A stretch of 64,000 bases of DNA from Barthelona sp. PCE (taxonomy: Eukaryota > Metamonada: BaSk clade). Shown here in pieces: positions 45,909 to 54,526 of the stretch. Made by a program: the position numbers and the translations under genes. The notes beneath the pieces are model-generated. The model did not search any database. It was not told the origin of the DNA and saw only the letters and a program-made list of their open reading frames with translations. The stretch spans positions 1,178,001 through 1,242,000 of the forward strand of contig JAUFOR010000008.1 in the NCBI GenBank assembly GCA_040285745.1. Reading direction: 5' to 3'. Every line of letters begins with the position of its first letter. The stretch's first letter is position 1.

Positions 45909-46176
45909 TTAGAGCTTGAGGGAGTTTCTTCTCCAGTGCTTAGTAGGTGTGTACTTGGCCTAAATGTAAGTGCAAATGTGAATCAAAAATATCGCTTTGC
46001 AAAGCCTGTAGTTCCTTGGTTTATGCGCGAACGCATGTGGAATACAGCATGTGGAAGCATTACGTGAAACATACTTTGTAACCACGCTTCATTCTGGCGA
46101 AGTAAGGCTGGCGACGGTTCTTGTTGCGAAGAGCACCCATTTTACGCTTAAGATGGAAGGATTTGTGGGAAGACAT
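45909..46176 (-). CDS. RPL39: Ribosomal protein eL39, two exons
   Basis: This 50-aa cytosolic 60S subunit protein lines the lower peptide exit tunnel. Exon 1 (46176-46075, 34 codons) begins MSSHKSF and continues basic to GYK. Exon 2 (45959-45909) gives AKYTPTKHWRRNSLKL and TAA. Spliced, it matches the eL39 layout: MSSHK start, ARMK-x-G-x-K centre, and a terminal HWRR-x-x-L signature. The normal length is 51 aa. Between them lies an intron that starts GTATGT and ends TTTAG, with no in-frame readthrough (a stop follows five codons into the intron). The ATG is preceded by a pyrimidine-rich leader (CTCCC/CCCC/CTTC runs), as expected for a ribosomal protein gene. Confidence 0.9.
45960..46074 (-). 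other. Spliceosomal intron of the eL39 gene, 115 nt
   Basis: The minus-strand intron is phase 0, placed between the AAA and GCC codons of eL39. The donor is GTATGT, a yeast-like extended 5' splice site, and the acceptor is ACATTTAG. A possible branch region (GATTCAC or CACTTAC) lies 8-25 nt before the acceptor. It is the only confident intron in the window. The protein alignment fixes both boundaries. Confidence 0.88.
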
Positions 46177-46768
46177 GCTAGCTTAGATCAAAATCCGGGG
46201 TCGGAAGAAGGGGAAAGGGAGCAAAAATTCTAAAGAAGTTGTATGCATCTTTTTCGCTTGATTCTCTACATTACCATGCGGTTGAGATGGATTTGAAGTG
46301 GTTTATTTGTGAAAAATTTGCTTGCAAGAGCAAGAGTGACATAGAAAACGGTTCTTGATTTCACATTGTTCTCCACGTAAATTATAACAAACTTCACTTT
46401 ACAAAAGATGATTAATACTTATTACTTCAATTGAATATAGAATAATCGATTCATAGAGGATATTGGAAAGTTGCCAGGGTTAATACTTTTAATTATTGAA
46501 CAATTTGACAATGCAAAAAATCAGGTGTGTTTCTTGAACATGGGAAGAACTATACAAAGTATAAGCGAAAGTATGGAAAACAACCATTAACAAAATGATC
46601 TCCCTTTCTTACACATACTGTCGCTTTTAAGAACATAATGAGCACTTCGCACACACATACTGATCTTGTTAACACTCAGAAAATCTAAAATTATGGCTGA
46701 AGGCAAAGCAAAACTCTGTTCTTGTTATCCGTTTTTTAATCCTTTACACATAAGAATGATACTTTATA
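46177..46768. promoter_or_regulatory. Divergent promoter region between eL39 and the CTD-phosphatase gene
   Basis: This 592-bp AT-rich stretch separates eL39 (minus) from the phosphatase gene (plus). The eL39-proximal 40 bp read on the minus strand as a pyrimidine tract. Short ORFs are present but unsupported. Two copies of the motif AGTATGTGT occur on the minus strand near 46610 and 46650. They could be splice donors of an unrecognised transcript or coincidence. Confidence 0.45.
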
Positions 46769-47998
46769 ATGGTTTCATCAAAGGCAAAGCCAACATCAAA
46801 ACGTAAAAGGAAGACAAAGGCTGAGATTGCCAAAAACTGTCGTAAGCTGAGTGAGTTCTTCACTATTGAAGGACGCAACCATACATCTGCGCCTATGTCA
46901 AAGTCTAAAAGTCACAAGAAAACTGTAACAACAAAGAAGATTCGTACTAGAACTCCAAAAGGTGAAAGAAGATCAAAATCCAAGTCTAAGAAACTAGGTG
47001 ATGTCAGAGAACCCATTGGAACTAAACCAGCCATTGATAAGAACCAGAAACTGATCACAGACTTTTTTACATTTTCTACTTTACAAAAACTACAGACAGA
47101 AGAGATTCTTGTGGAGAAAATGTCACAGTTGTCCCAAGAAACACCTCCTCCCATTGTGAGGGTTTCACAATCTCAACAAGAAGAGGAAAGCATTCGTGCT
47201 ATGATGTACGACTACGATCTTACCGATTTTGATATTCATGAAATGTACTCTTTCAACAATTCCATGCTCCATCTCGAACAAAAGATGTATCAAACAACAT
47301 ATCCAGTGTTGAAAGAGGGATCAGGCAATATTTCCGTTGAATATTCTATGCTTAAGCCTCAAACTAAATATGGATCACCATACACCGTTGTACTAGATTT
47401 AGATGAGACCCTTATACACACAACTGATACGCTAGATACGAATGTAATGTGTGATCATGAATATGAAGAGTTATTTATTGCTGGAGAGACATATTATACT
47501 TTCTTTAGGCCACAGGCACGTGAGTTCGTTCGAAACCTCGCCAGAGACTTTGAAGTTGTTATTTTTACAGCTGGAACAGACGAATATGCAGATAAAGTAG
47601 CAGCCATGCTCGATGCACGATGGCATGTGAAAAGAGAAGAAAGTATGTTCAGCGCAGTACTATCCCGGTCTCAGTGTACAGAGGTTAAAGTAGACCGTGA
47701 TTCAGCCGTTTTCGTGAAGCATCTTGATTACCTTGGAAGGAATTTGGATCGAGTCGTAATGGTTGATAATACCATCAACGCGTTAAGTTGGAACATAGAC
47801 AACCTTGTGCTGTGCGGCCCTTTTTACCCCACACCACATTGTGTTAATGATCGTACACTGGGCAGAATTTATAGTTATCTATCAAAACTTCGTCGATGTG
47901 GTAATTTTCGTAGTGCAATCAGAAAAGATTTTAAGATGGAGGATAGAATTATCAACCACTGTGAGAACTGCATGGATGATGAAGCTGATTCAGATTAG
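46769..47998 (+). CDS. FCP1/SCP-type protein phosphatase with PCNA-binding-like N-terminus
   Basis: This 409-aa protein has a C-terminal HAD-superfamily phosphatase of the NLI-interacting-factor family. The catalytic motif is DLDETL with D210 and D212. The downstream block EVVIFTAGTDEYAD, conserved DNTINALSWNIDN, and LDARWHVKRE are typical of CTD-type Ser/Thr phosphatases (FCP1/SCP/Dullard). The first ~100 residues are highly basic and carry two short PIP-box-like motifs: QKLITDFF at 93-100 (a full Q-x-x-I-x-x-FF match) and RKLSEFF at 25-31 (partial). Such motifs normally bind PCNA. A link between a phosphatase and PCNA is inferred from sequence, not established. Confidence 0.88.
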   Translation: MVSSKAKPTSKRKRKTKAEIAKNCRKLSEFFTIEGRNHTSAPMSKSKSHKKTVTTKKIRTRTPKGERRSKSKSKKLGDVREPIGTKPAIDKNQKLITDFFTFSTLQKLQTEEILVEKMSQLSQETPPPIVRVSQSQQEEESIRAMMYDYDLTDFDIHEMYSFNNSMLHLEQKMYQTTYPVLKEGSGNISVEYSMLKPQTKYGSPYTVVLDLDETLIHTTDTLDTNVMCDHEYEELFIAGETYYTFFRPQAREFVRNLARDFEVVIFTAGTDEYADKVAAMLDARWHVKREESMFSAVLSRSQCTEVKVDRDSAVFVKHLDYLGRNLDRVVMVDNTINALSWNIDNLVLCGPFYPTPHCVNDRTLGRIYSYLSKLRRCGNFRSAIRKDFKMEDRIINHCENCMDDEADSD

Positions 47999-48075
47999 AT
48001 CGGTTTAGTAAACGTTTTCCCTTTTTCTACCACTTTACAGGATTTTTTCCTAAACTTTTGGTTCACATCCGGGGT

Positions 48076-48975
48076 ATGGACTTTCTAAAGCAGTTTGCAA
48101 CTGGGGAAATCGAAGATTTAAGCTCATACACATTTGTATTTTGCTATGATCCAAAATATTTGCATGATTCAATTTTTAAAGATGTTCTCGCACGTTTCGG
48201 GTTGGATTGCCCCGATTTCAGTTGTCCAATACAGAATTTTGAAGCTAATCTCTTCACAAACACCTCAACAGACTCCATAAACATTCGGCTGTATTTTGTG
48301 CAATATGAATTCCTCAACGTCGTGTTAAAGTCACACATTGATGTTTCTTTCCTGTGTTTTATGATGAGAATGGATGAAATCGAAGCTTTTGAAGACTACT
48401 GTATTTTTTTGAAGAACTTACTAATTTCAAGCAGTACTGACATGTTACTTTGGATCCACGACATAGATGGCAGCATTGCATACCAGTTAAAGTTGAATAG
48501 TTTTGCAAACGACTTCCATATCGAGGATTATTTCACGTACTACCTGCGTTACCATTGTTTCTTCACCCAAATAGGTATTCTTCGTGGAGATGTCTCGCTT
48601 TTATTTGCGTACATCTTTGAGAGAGTCCTCAAACTTGAACAGGAAAAGAAAACAATATGCATTAGCACAGACCTAAAAACTTTTTTTATTCCACCGTTTT
48701 TTGAAACAGAGGATACATTGTCACTACTGCCCAACCGGGAAGAGTTTGCTGATGCGCTTGTTCCTGTGTCTCCGTTTGAGTTATTAGATTTAGATGTTAA
48801 ACAAGAAGAAAAACGTAGTTTTTTAGAACATGATCGATGGTTAAGTGATTTAGATAATAGAATCAGTTCAGTATCCCAGATGAAATCAACTTCAAAAAAA
48901 TCTATTGGCAAAAGAACTAGAAAAGAGAAAAAGAATGCATCTCTTTACTTTCAAGAGCTGTTGCAAAAGAAATAA
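48076..48975 (+). CDS. Unknown 299-aa protein
   Basis: The protein has a short structured N-terminal half (strands and helices without a P-loop: SYTFVFCYDPKYLH, VQYEFLNVVLKSHI) and a mixed middle (FLKNLLISSSTDMLLWIHDIDG). A basic, charged C-terminal tail follows (RKEKKNASLYFQELLQKK). No family was recognised. The first in-frame ATG is 48076; TTG starts an 18-base-longer frame. Its stop lies 7 bp from the convergent SGF29 stop. Confidence 0.6.
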   Translation: MDFLKQFATGEIEDLSSYTFVFCYDPKYLHDSIFKDVLARFGLDCPDFSCPIQNFEANLFTNTSTDSINIRLYFVQYEFLNVVLKSHIDVSFLCFMMRMDEIEAFEDYCIFLKNLLISSSTDMLLWIHDIDGSIAYQLKLNSFANDFHIEDYFTYYLRYHCFFTQIGILRGDVSLLFAYIFERVLKLEQEKKTICISTDLKTFFIPPFFETEDTLSLLPNREEFADALVPVSPFELLDLDVKQEEKRSFLEHDRWLSDLDNRISSVSQMKSTSKKSIGKRTRKEKKNASLYFQELLQKK

Positions 48976-48982
48976 ATCAAAA

Positions 48983-49930
48983 TTATGTTGTCACGTAGCC
49001 GCTGGGGAACCTGTTTCTTGGTGTTGATCCAATTTCATCATATTTGAACTGATCATATGGGAATAAACAGTCCCAAGGTATATGAACTGTCCGATGTTGA
49101 TAAGAACCCGTCAAATAATCATCGTGGTAAAAGACAAGGTAATGGGGCTCCAAAAGACGTACGTAACGTCCCTTTGCATTCTTCTTCTCTTCCATTTCTT
49201 CCTTTTCGTTTCCACTTTCTTTAACACCAATCCACATCCACCTCTTCAATTTAGGCACCCGACCCACTATAATTGCCGGGTACAGCACATCTGAGTCGGG
49301 ATACAGCGCCATGACCTTAGTCCCCGCCTCATAGAATGGATCTTTAGATGGTGGCAGTATGCAATCACAGACTGACCGCCGATACTCTATCCGATCATCG
49401 TCTAGGTCCTCCAGAACGTACTCTTGGGTATCGTAGTCGAACTTCTTAACACCTAATCGTACCCAGAACGAAGTTGAGTTGATTTCAATTTTTGTAAATA
49501 CCCGATCCCCGTTTATCAGTTCATCAGGGTTGTGTCGGTGTAGGTCCCAGCTCTTTCTATCAAATATGGGAAGGCGCTTGATACGCTTCGGTGCTACTGG
49601 CTCTATAGGTATGTAAGGAAGACACTTCGTCTTGCCAGGGATGATGAGCGGGGTCTCTTTCTTAATTGCGCTGTCGATTGCTCTTATAAGATTCTGACGT
49701 CGCTCATTCTGCCGCTTAAGCCCATTTAAAAGCTTTGAAAATCGTGCTTGAACACCTTTAAGTTGTGTTATGGTTGTTTGTGAAATCTTGTGGTTTTTGT
49801 ATGCATTAAAACGATTTCTGGATTCTACAAAAAGGTCTGCGGCCTTTTGGGATGCCTGAAAGTAGGTTGTAAACGACTTGGAGAAGATTTCCTCAAGTTT
49901 GTACCAAGAATTCAATTCCACATTAGACAT
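48983..49930 (-). CDS. SGF29: SGF29, tandem-Tudor subunit of the SAGA/HAT module
   Basis: This 315-aa protein has an N-terminal coiled-coil region (about 1-80) and a C-terminal tandem Tudor module from about 135. The module contains GDRVFTKIEINSTSFWVRLGV, a YDTQEYVLEDLDDDRIEYR strand block with the D-D/E pocket, ALYPDSDVLYPAIIVG and YHDDY. These positions match the methyl-lysine (H3K4me3) reader fold of SGF29, including the aromatic YP motif of the pocket. An insert rich in Glu/Lys (about 245-262) is unusual. It should act in the SAGA or related acetyltransferase complex. Its start is ATG 49930. Confidence 0.85.
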   Translation of the reverse strand: MSNVELNSWYKLEEIFSKSFTTYFQASQKAADLFVESRNRFNAYKNHKISQTTITQLKGVQARFSKLLNGLKRQNERRQNLIRAIDSAIKKETPLIIPGKTKCLPYIPIEPVAPKRIKRLPIFDRKSWDLHRHNPDELINGDRVFTKIEINSTSFWVRLGVKKFDYDTQEYVLEDLDDDRIEYRRSVCDCILPPSKDPFYEAGTKVMALYPDSDVLYPAIIVGRVPKLKRWMWIGVKESGNEKEEMEEKKNAKGRYVRLLEPHYLVFYHDDYLTGSYQHRTVHIPWDCLFPYDQFKYDEIGSTPRNRFPSGYVTT

Positions 49931-51449
49931 TCCTTATTTAACGATCCAGAATAACTGGTGTTGATCTTAACTAAAAAATAGCTGCAAAAAGCCGTTTAAA
50001 TAGCTGTAAAATAGCTGATGAAGGTGAAAATAAATTCAACAAAATGCAAATACGCGATAGTAGTCATCTAAACCTACTAATAAATTAGAATCATCTCTTA
50101 GACATGGTTAGACAGAATGCAAAGTTCAAGGGAGAAAGAAAACTCACATTTTTCTTCCTAAAACTGTTCCACTGACTAAGGTTAACTAATCTCATAATCA
50201 AAGTTGAAACTGAATATCACCCTTAGGAGAGAGAATTATTAATTCCGCATCCTGACATTCCGTTTACAATATAATTAAGAATCTATCTGAAATACTTCTC
50301 AACTACCAACATTATGATCGTTTTTGACGAAATACCAACCTTGTTTCACGTCCAAGCTACTAATTATCTAACACTACTGATGATAGTAACTGCACTGTTC
50401 AAATTTTGCACCCGATCGCTGAAAATGTTGGATTTTAGCTGTACATAGTATGTGTACTTATAATACACTAATTTTCAGCTCAATGAGTATAACTGAAAAG
50501 TAGTAGAATTCAAGTGAGTTGTGCAATTCCATAATTTTTACTTTTATAGAAGGTGTGCTCAAAGCAGATTTATCACCAAATCCAACTCAATTATGATTAA
50601 AATAACAATTAAGGCCCAAACTAAAGCCCATATGCTCCCAAACTGCTTTCCATGCACTTCCCCAAGCTAAATAAGCCCCCATAAATGAATTAAGCCCCTT
50701 AAAAAAGCCCAAAAAGGCAACTATAAATAACCTGCTTTAGTAACAATATATAGACTCGAAAATATGCACAAAAAAAAAACGGTTTTAACAGCATTTATAC
50801 TTCAAAAAACAACAGAAAAAACACATGAAGCTTATAAAAAGCTTATTTCAAGGATAGCTAACAGTTTGATTCAAACGGTAAGACAAGTATAAACAAACAA
50901 AAAATAATACAAGAACGTAGTTCTGTGCTCAATTTAAAGCCTTAAGACTAAAACAAAAAGGTGAGAAAAAGTAATATAGCTGTCTATTGAAATTCTTATT
51001 TCTTGCACGTCATTTTCGTGGTGTTCTACCTGAGCATCCCATGAAACAAGCATAAAATTGCAATTTAAACCAAAGTATCGTTTTACAGTTTCTAAGAATA
51101 CGTTCTTTGTATGTTATACTTCAGTAAGTGCTTATCTTGCTGGCGATAATGAAACTCAAATGTAAAAAACGCAATTCTAAAAAGCACCTGTTTTGAATGC
51201 GAACTTTTTGAATTTCTCTATAATCTTAATGCTATCGTGATACTGATGCCTTTTAATTACCAATTCAACTCACAAACATCACTATTGAAAACTGTTAATA
51301 ACCAAAAATGTCTATCGAAGAAAAGAACCAATTAAAACCAATAATTCAAGTGCTAACAGAGTATTTAAACCACATATCTTCTTATTTGACTTCTTAAATA
51401 TGGTGGAAGAATAAAGAACTCGTTATCTAAATTTCAACCATTCTCTCAA
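49931..51449. other. Long divergent intergenic region, 1.5 kb, mostly unexplained
   Basis: This is the longest gene-free stretch in the window. It is AT-rich and contains a C-rich motif cluster at 50611-50717, an inverted AAGCTT pair near 50829, several small ORFs, and one candidate spliced micro-ORF at 50314. No tRNA, rRNA, known ncRNA or transposon hallmarks were recognised. It may hold long 5' untranslated regions or unannotated transcripts. Confidence 0.5.
50611..50717. repeat. Interspersed short AAGCCC motif cluster
   Basis: The motif AAGCCC (or AAGGCCC) occurs five times in about 105 bp (near 50611, 50624, 50673, 50692, 50705), and further C-rich stretches lie between the copies. It is not a perfect tandem repeat and falls in no open reading frame. 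It may be a protein-binding array or simple sequence. Confidence 0.45.
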
Positions 51450-54400
51450 ATGGAAAGTGTTGAAACTTATGACGAAAAAGAGTTTTATGGGGTCATAAGC
51501 ACTCTTCCAAACTGTGATGTCCCTTCACAAATGATTTCGGGTTTTTTTACGCAAAGTAAGAAGTTAGAGGTTATATTCATTCGACAAACATTGCTGGAAC
51601 TGTATGAGGTGTCTGAAACGGAACTTGTATTAATTCTGAAGATACCAATTTTTGCTGAAATTAGGGCTTACAAGGTTTACAGACCAGATTGGGCCAGGTA
51701 CGACTTCTTAGCGTTATCTGACATAAGTAATCGGGGCTGTGCATTGTCATTTCGTGAAAAAGGCAGGGTTCGTGAAGAATTTTCTTTCACATTCCCAAAG
51801 GTTGCCAGTTCAACACTATCAACAAATAATGTCATAGCAGTGAACAGTAACGGTACTCGCCTGCTCTTCCTGTTCGGCTCTAGCGATTGGCACGTTGTAC
51901 ACCATGATGGAAACCGATACCAGACGTTTTCAACTATGATTACACCAAACTATACTGATGCATACTTCATTGACAACCACAACATAGCAGCATTACGGAA
52001 GCCGGACTACCCAGGAGACGACGTGCTGTATGCAATTCGAGCAAGTGCAAAGGCCGAGCGTTTGTCACGACAGCCCATATCTATTATTAATCTTTCGGTT
52101 GCTAACATGCCCCGCAGTGTCTTCAAGGCATTTAGGCACATGAACTGGATCTTCTACATTTCTAAATCAACAATATATTACTGTGATGCGTCTGAAGATA
52201 AACTTCTGTCAGTGCGAGTTTTTGATGATAACACTGCCATTTCCACTCGACTGGGCCTGCTTGGCGGTGGTGAATTCGAGCCGTTGATCATCGACGAGAC
52301 CAAGTTTATCTTACCTAATCTTAATCAATTGATTTTTTGTTCTATGCAACACAACCACCTAACTTTCATATCGCTTTCACTGAGTATTGACCTGAGCTCA
52401 ATCGCGTATGTTGGTGAGGGTAGGTGCTTCGCTGGATTTGTGGACGGTGGTACCGAATTTTTGCAGTTGTCTTTAGAAAGAGCCAGTGTTGATACATTAA
52501 GCCGAAAACAATGTATAGGGGGGCTTTCGAGCATCGCATCCCTAGGTAATGGGAAGTTCTGTGTGTTATGTGGTGTGCACCACAATATCATCAAACTCTT
52601 ATCACATCAGCACCAAGCAGTTCCGATTGAAGATAGTATAACCTTTGGCTCCCGGATTCCGTACTGTATGTTCACTCCGGCAACCGACTCGGTGGCTGTT
52701 CTTTCTCAAGATGGCAGTGATAATGTCGTGATTGATTTCCTCACAGAAGGGGAACGGGAGACATTTGCTGTTGATGGGCCCGTTGCAAATGTTGCTCAGT
52801 GCGCTGGAAACATGTATTTTGTTCAGGAATCATCAATCACAAATGGTGATGACACAGTCTGTGAATGGCAGGGTATTTGTACTGCCTCCGCATCAACAGA
52901 CAGTGCAATATACGTCACGACTGCCTTTGATCTCATTGTTTACGACGGGGAAGAAAGGAAAAAGAATTTTGGCTTCAACAGAGGTATCACACACTTATGT
53001 CTTCACAATAACCTGATCATCATTGTTGACGGTGATTCTATTGGATATATTCTCGATGGTGATACGTTGGACATCTGCAAAACGTTTTCATTTGCAGAAC
53101 TGCTGGATCAGGAAATTTTTTTTACACTCTTTCAACTCGTTTCTGTTGAAGATAGTGTCATTGTCACTCTCACGGACAACACAGTTGCCCGCCTTGTTGT
53201 GACACGTGATGGTGTTGAATGTCAAAAAAAAAACCAAACAGATCAGTTGATCAGATTCTGCCGTGACACTGCTTTTGTGTTATCGGGTGATGATCTCTTT
53301 TTCTTTGACGCAGTGGCACTCCAGACTGTCAGACGTATTGGTGCAAAAACCGAATCTTCAATCATTGACTGTTGTCGTGTTGGTGATAAGTTATTCATTC
53401 TTGACTCATCAGGCACGGTGTTCACCGTCCAGAAGGAGTGCAATCTGGTGCTGGACGATCTGCAGCGGACCAATGAGATTACACATAGTGAAGGTTACAC
53501 GACACTCGCCAAATTGAGTGATGACTATGTAGCGATGGGAAGAGATAACACGCTCATCATCAGAGACAGGTTCCTCAAGAAAACTGTGGACAGCCTGAGC
53601 TTTGAGGAGGGATTTATTGTCACCAACGTAAGTTACGACCCAGAAAACAAAATTATAACTGTATGCGCTGCTGAGATGGACACGAACTCTGCTGAGTTCG
53701 TGCTTCCGACCGCAGGCATGTTCTCCTCTTACATTATTCGCAATGGAAGGTTGTCTCGAGCACTGACAAAGATATCAAAACCAGAAGGCTGCTTCTTTTC
53801 TTACTGTGATGGGTCAAACGCTATCATCGCATGGCCTTCCGCAGTGGAACTATACTCATATGATGAATACGGAAAGTTTAGACTGCTCAACAGCAATCCT
53901 AACTGGGGAATAGTTGCAGACATCAAGCCAGCTGGTATCCCTGGTTGCTATTATGTGTGCGATATTATCGAGGGAGTTGTGCTACTGCGATTAACACTGT
54001 CTTCTTCTGAAAGGTGTGTGAGGTACATTGGCGGCTCTATGCCAACCAGACTCCATCTCTTAAAAGGGTATTTAGTTGTTTTTGATGCCATGGGTGGTCT
54101 TTTTGTGCTAAAGCGAGAGGAATTACGGGCACTGAAGTCCCACTCTTTGCAGTCGGTAGCGAGCATTCACCTTGGATCAACTAGCATATCTAGCATACCT
54201 TACACAACACTTTCGGGTGAGGAATGTTTATTGACATGCCTGAAGAACGGTTCTCTCATCAGACTGCACCATATAAGCAATGAGGAATATGAGATGCTGT
54301 TTAAATTAGAGAAAGCGCTAAAAGAAATGGTTCCCAGATATGGTTTTAACTATGATAAATACAGAGCCACCATTATGGATGGAAACGGCAACATACTCGA

Positions 54401-54524
54401 TATGTGCTTGCTCCGACAATTTGAAACACTGAATGATGTTGAACAAAATGTGATAGTTACTGAATTTGTTGGTTGTGAACTTGAAGAACTTATTCACTTA
54501 ATAGAAAAGTATAACAGGCAGTAA
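51450..54524 (+). CDS. DDB1/SF3B3/CPSF160-family three-propeller scaffold protein
   Basis: This 1024-aa protein is built of repeated beta-strand units as in the DDB1/SF3B3/CPSF160 family. The N-terminal segment (SKKLEVIFIRQTLLELYEVSE, then IRAYKVYRPDWARYDFLAL) matches the family's propeller A start. The C-terminal YGFNYDKYRATI, a LLRQFETL, and a final helix ELEELIHLIEKY correspond to the family C-terminal helical domain. It is shorter than DDB1 (1140) and SF3B3 (1217). It could be DDB1 (CUL4 adaptor), SF3B3 (U2 snRNP) or CPSF160 (polyadenylation), and I cannot decide from the sequence alone. Its stop is only 2 bp from the convergent gene. Confidence 0.75.
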   Translation: MESVETYDEKEFYGVISTLPNCDVPSQMISGFFTQSKKLEVIFIRQTLLELYEVSETELVLILKIPIFAEIRAYKVYRPDWARYDFLALSDISNRGCALSFREKGRVREEFSFTFPKVASSTLSTNNVIAVNSNGTRLLFLFGSSDWHVVHHDGNRYQTFSTMITPNYTDAYFIDNHNIAALRKPDYPGDDVLYAIRASAKAERLSRQPISIINLSVANMPRSVFKAFRHMNWIFYISKSTIYYCDASEDKLLSVRVFDDNTAISTRLGLLGGGEFEPLIIDETKFILPNLNQLIFCSMQHNHLTFISLSLSIDLSSIAYVGEGRCFAGFVDGGTEFLQLSLERASVDTLSRKQCIGGLSSIASLGNGKFCVLCGVHHNIIKLLSHQHQAVPIEDSITFGSRIPYCMFTPATDSVAVLSQDGSDNVVIDFLTEGERETFAVDGPVANVAQCAGNMYFVQESSITNGDDTVCEWQGICTASASTDSAIYVTTAFDLIVYDGEERKKNFGFNRGITHLCLHNNLIIIVDGDSIGYILDGDTLDICKTFSFAELLDQEIFFTLFQLVSVEDSVIVTLTDNTVARLVVTRDGVECQKKNQTDQLIRFCRDTAFVLSGDDLFFFDAVALQTVRRIGAKTESSIIDCCRVGDKLFILDSSGTVFTVQKECNLVLDDLQRTNEITHSEGYTTLAKLSDDYVAMGRDNTLIIRDRFLKKTVDSLSFEEGFIVTNVSYDPENKIITVCAAEMDTNSAEFVLPTAGMFSSYIIRNGRLSRALTKISKPEGCFFSYCDGSNAIIAWPSAVELYSYDEYGKFRLLNSNPNWGIVADIKPAGIPGCYYVCDIIEGVVLLRLTLSSSERCVRYIGGSMPTRLHLLKGYLVVFDAMGGLFVLKREELRALKSHSLQSVASIHLGSTSISSIPYTTLSGEECLLTCLKNGSLIRLHHISNEEYEMLFKLEKALKEMVPRYGFNYDKYRATIMDGNGNILDMCLLRQFETLNDVEQNVIVTEFVGCELEELIHLIEKYNRQ

Positions 54525-54526
54525 AA

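Noticed and set aside
46520-46596. Basic segment KNYTKYKRKYGKQPL in one frame
   Set aside because: It looked like part of a small ribosomal protein, but no ATG or splice-consistent partner exon was found and the composition is what AT-rich DNA gives.
46693-46806. Short ORF starting MAEGKAK just upstream of the phosphatase gene
   Set aside because: It overlaps the phosphatase start in another frame, ends soon after, and has no family match. It is at best an upstream ORF.
50764-50892. 42-codon ORF starting MHKKKTVLTAF
   Set aside because: It is lysine/threonine-rich from A-rich DNA, ending near a weak GTAAG. There is no family or helix pattern to support it.
49931-51449. Possible tRNA or snRNA genes in the large gap
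   Set aside because: I looked for tRNA B boxes (GGTTCRANNCC) and for U6-like ACAGAGA/AGC elements and saw none convincing. A covariance-model search would be decisive.
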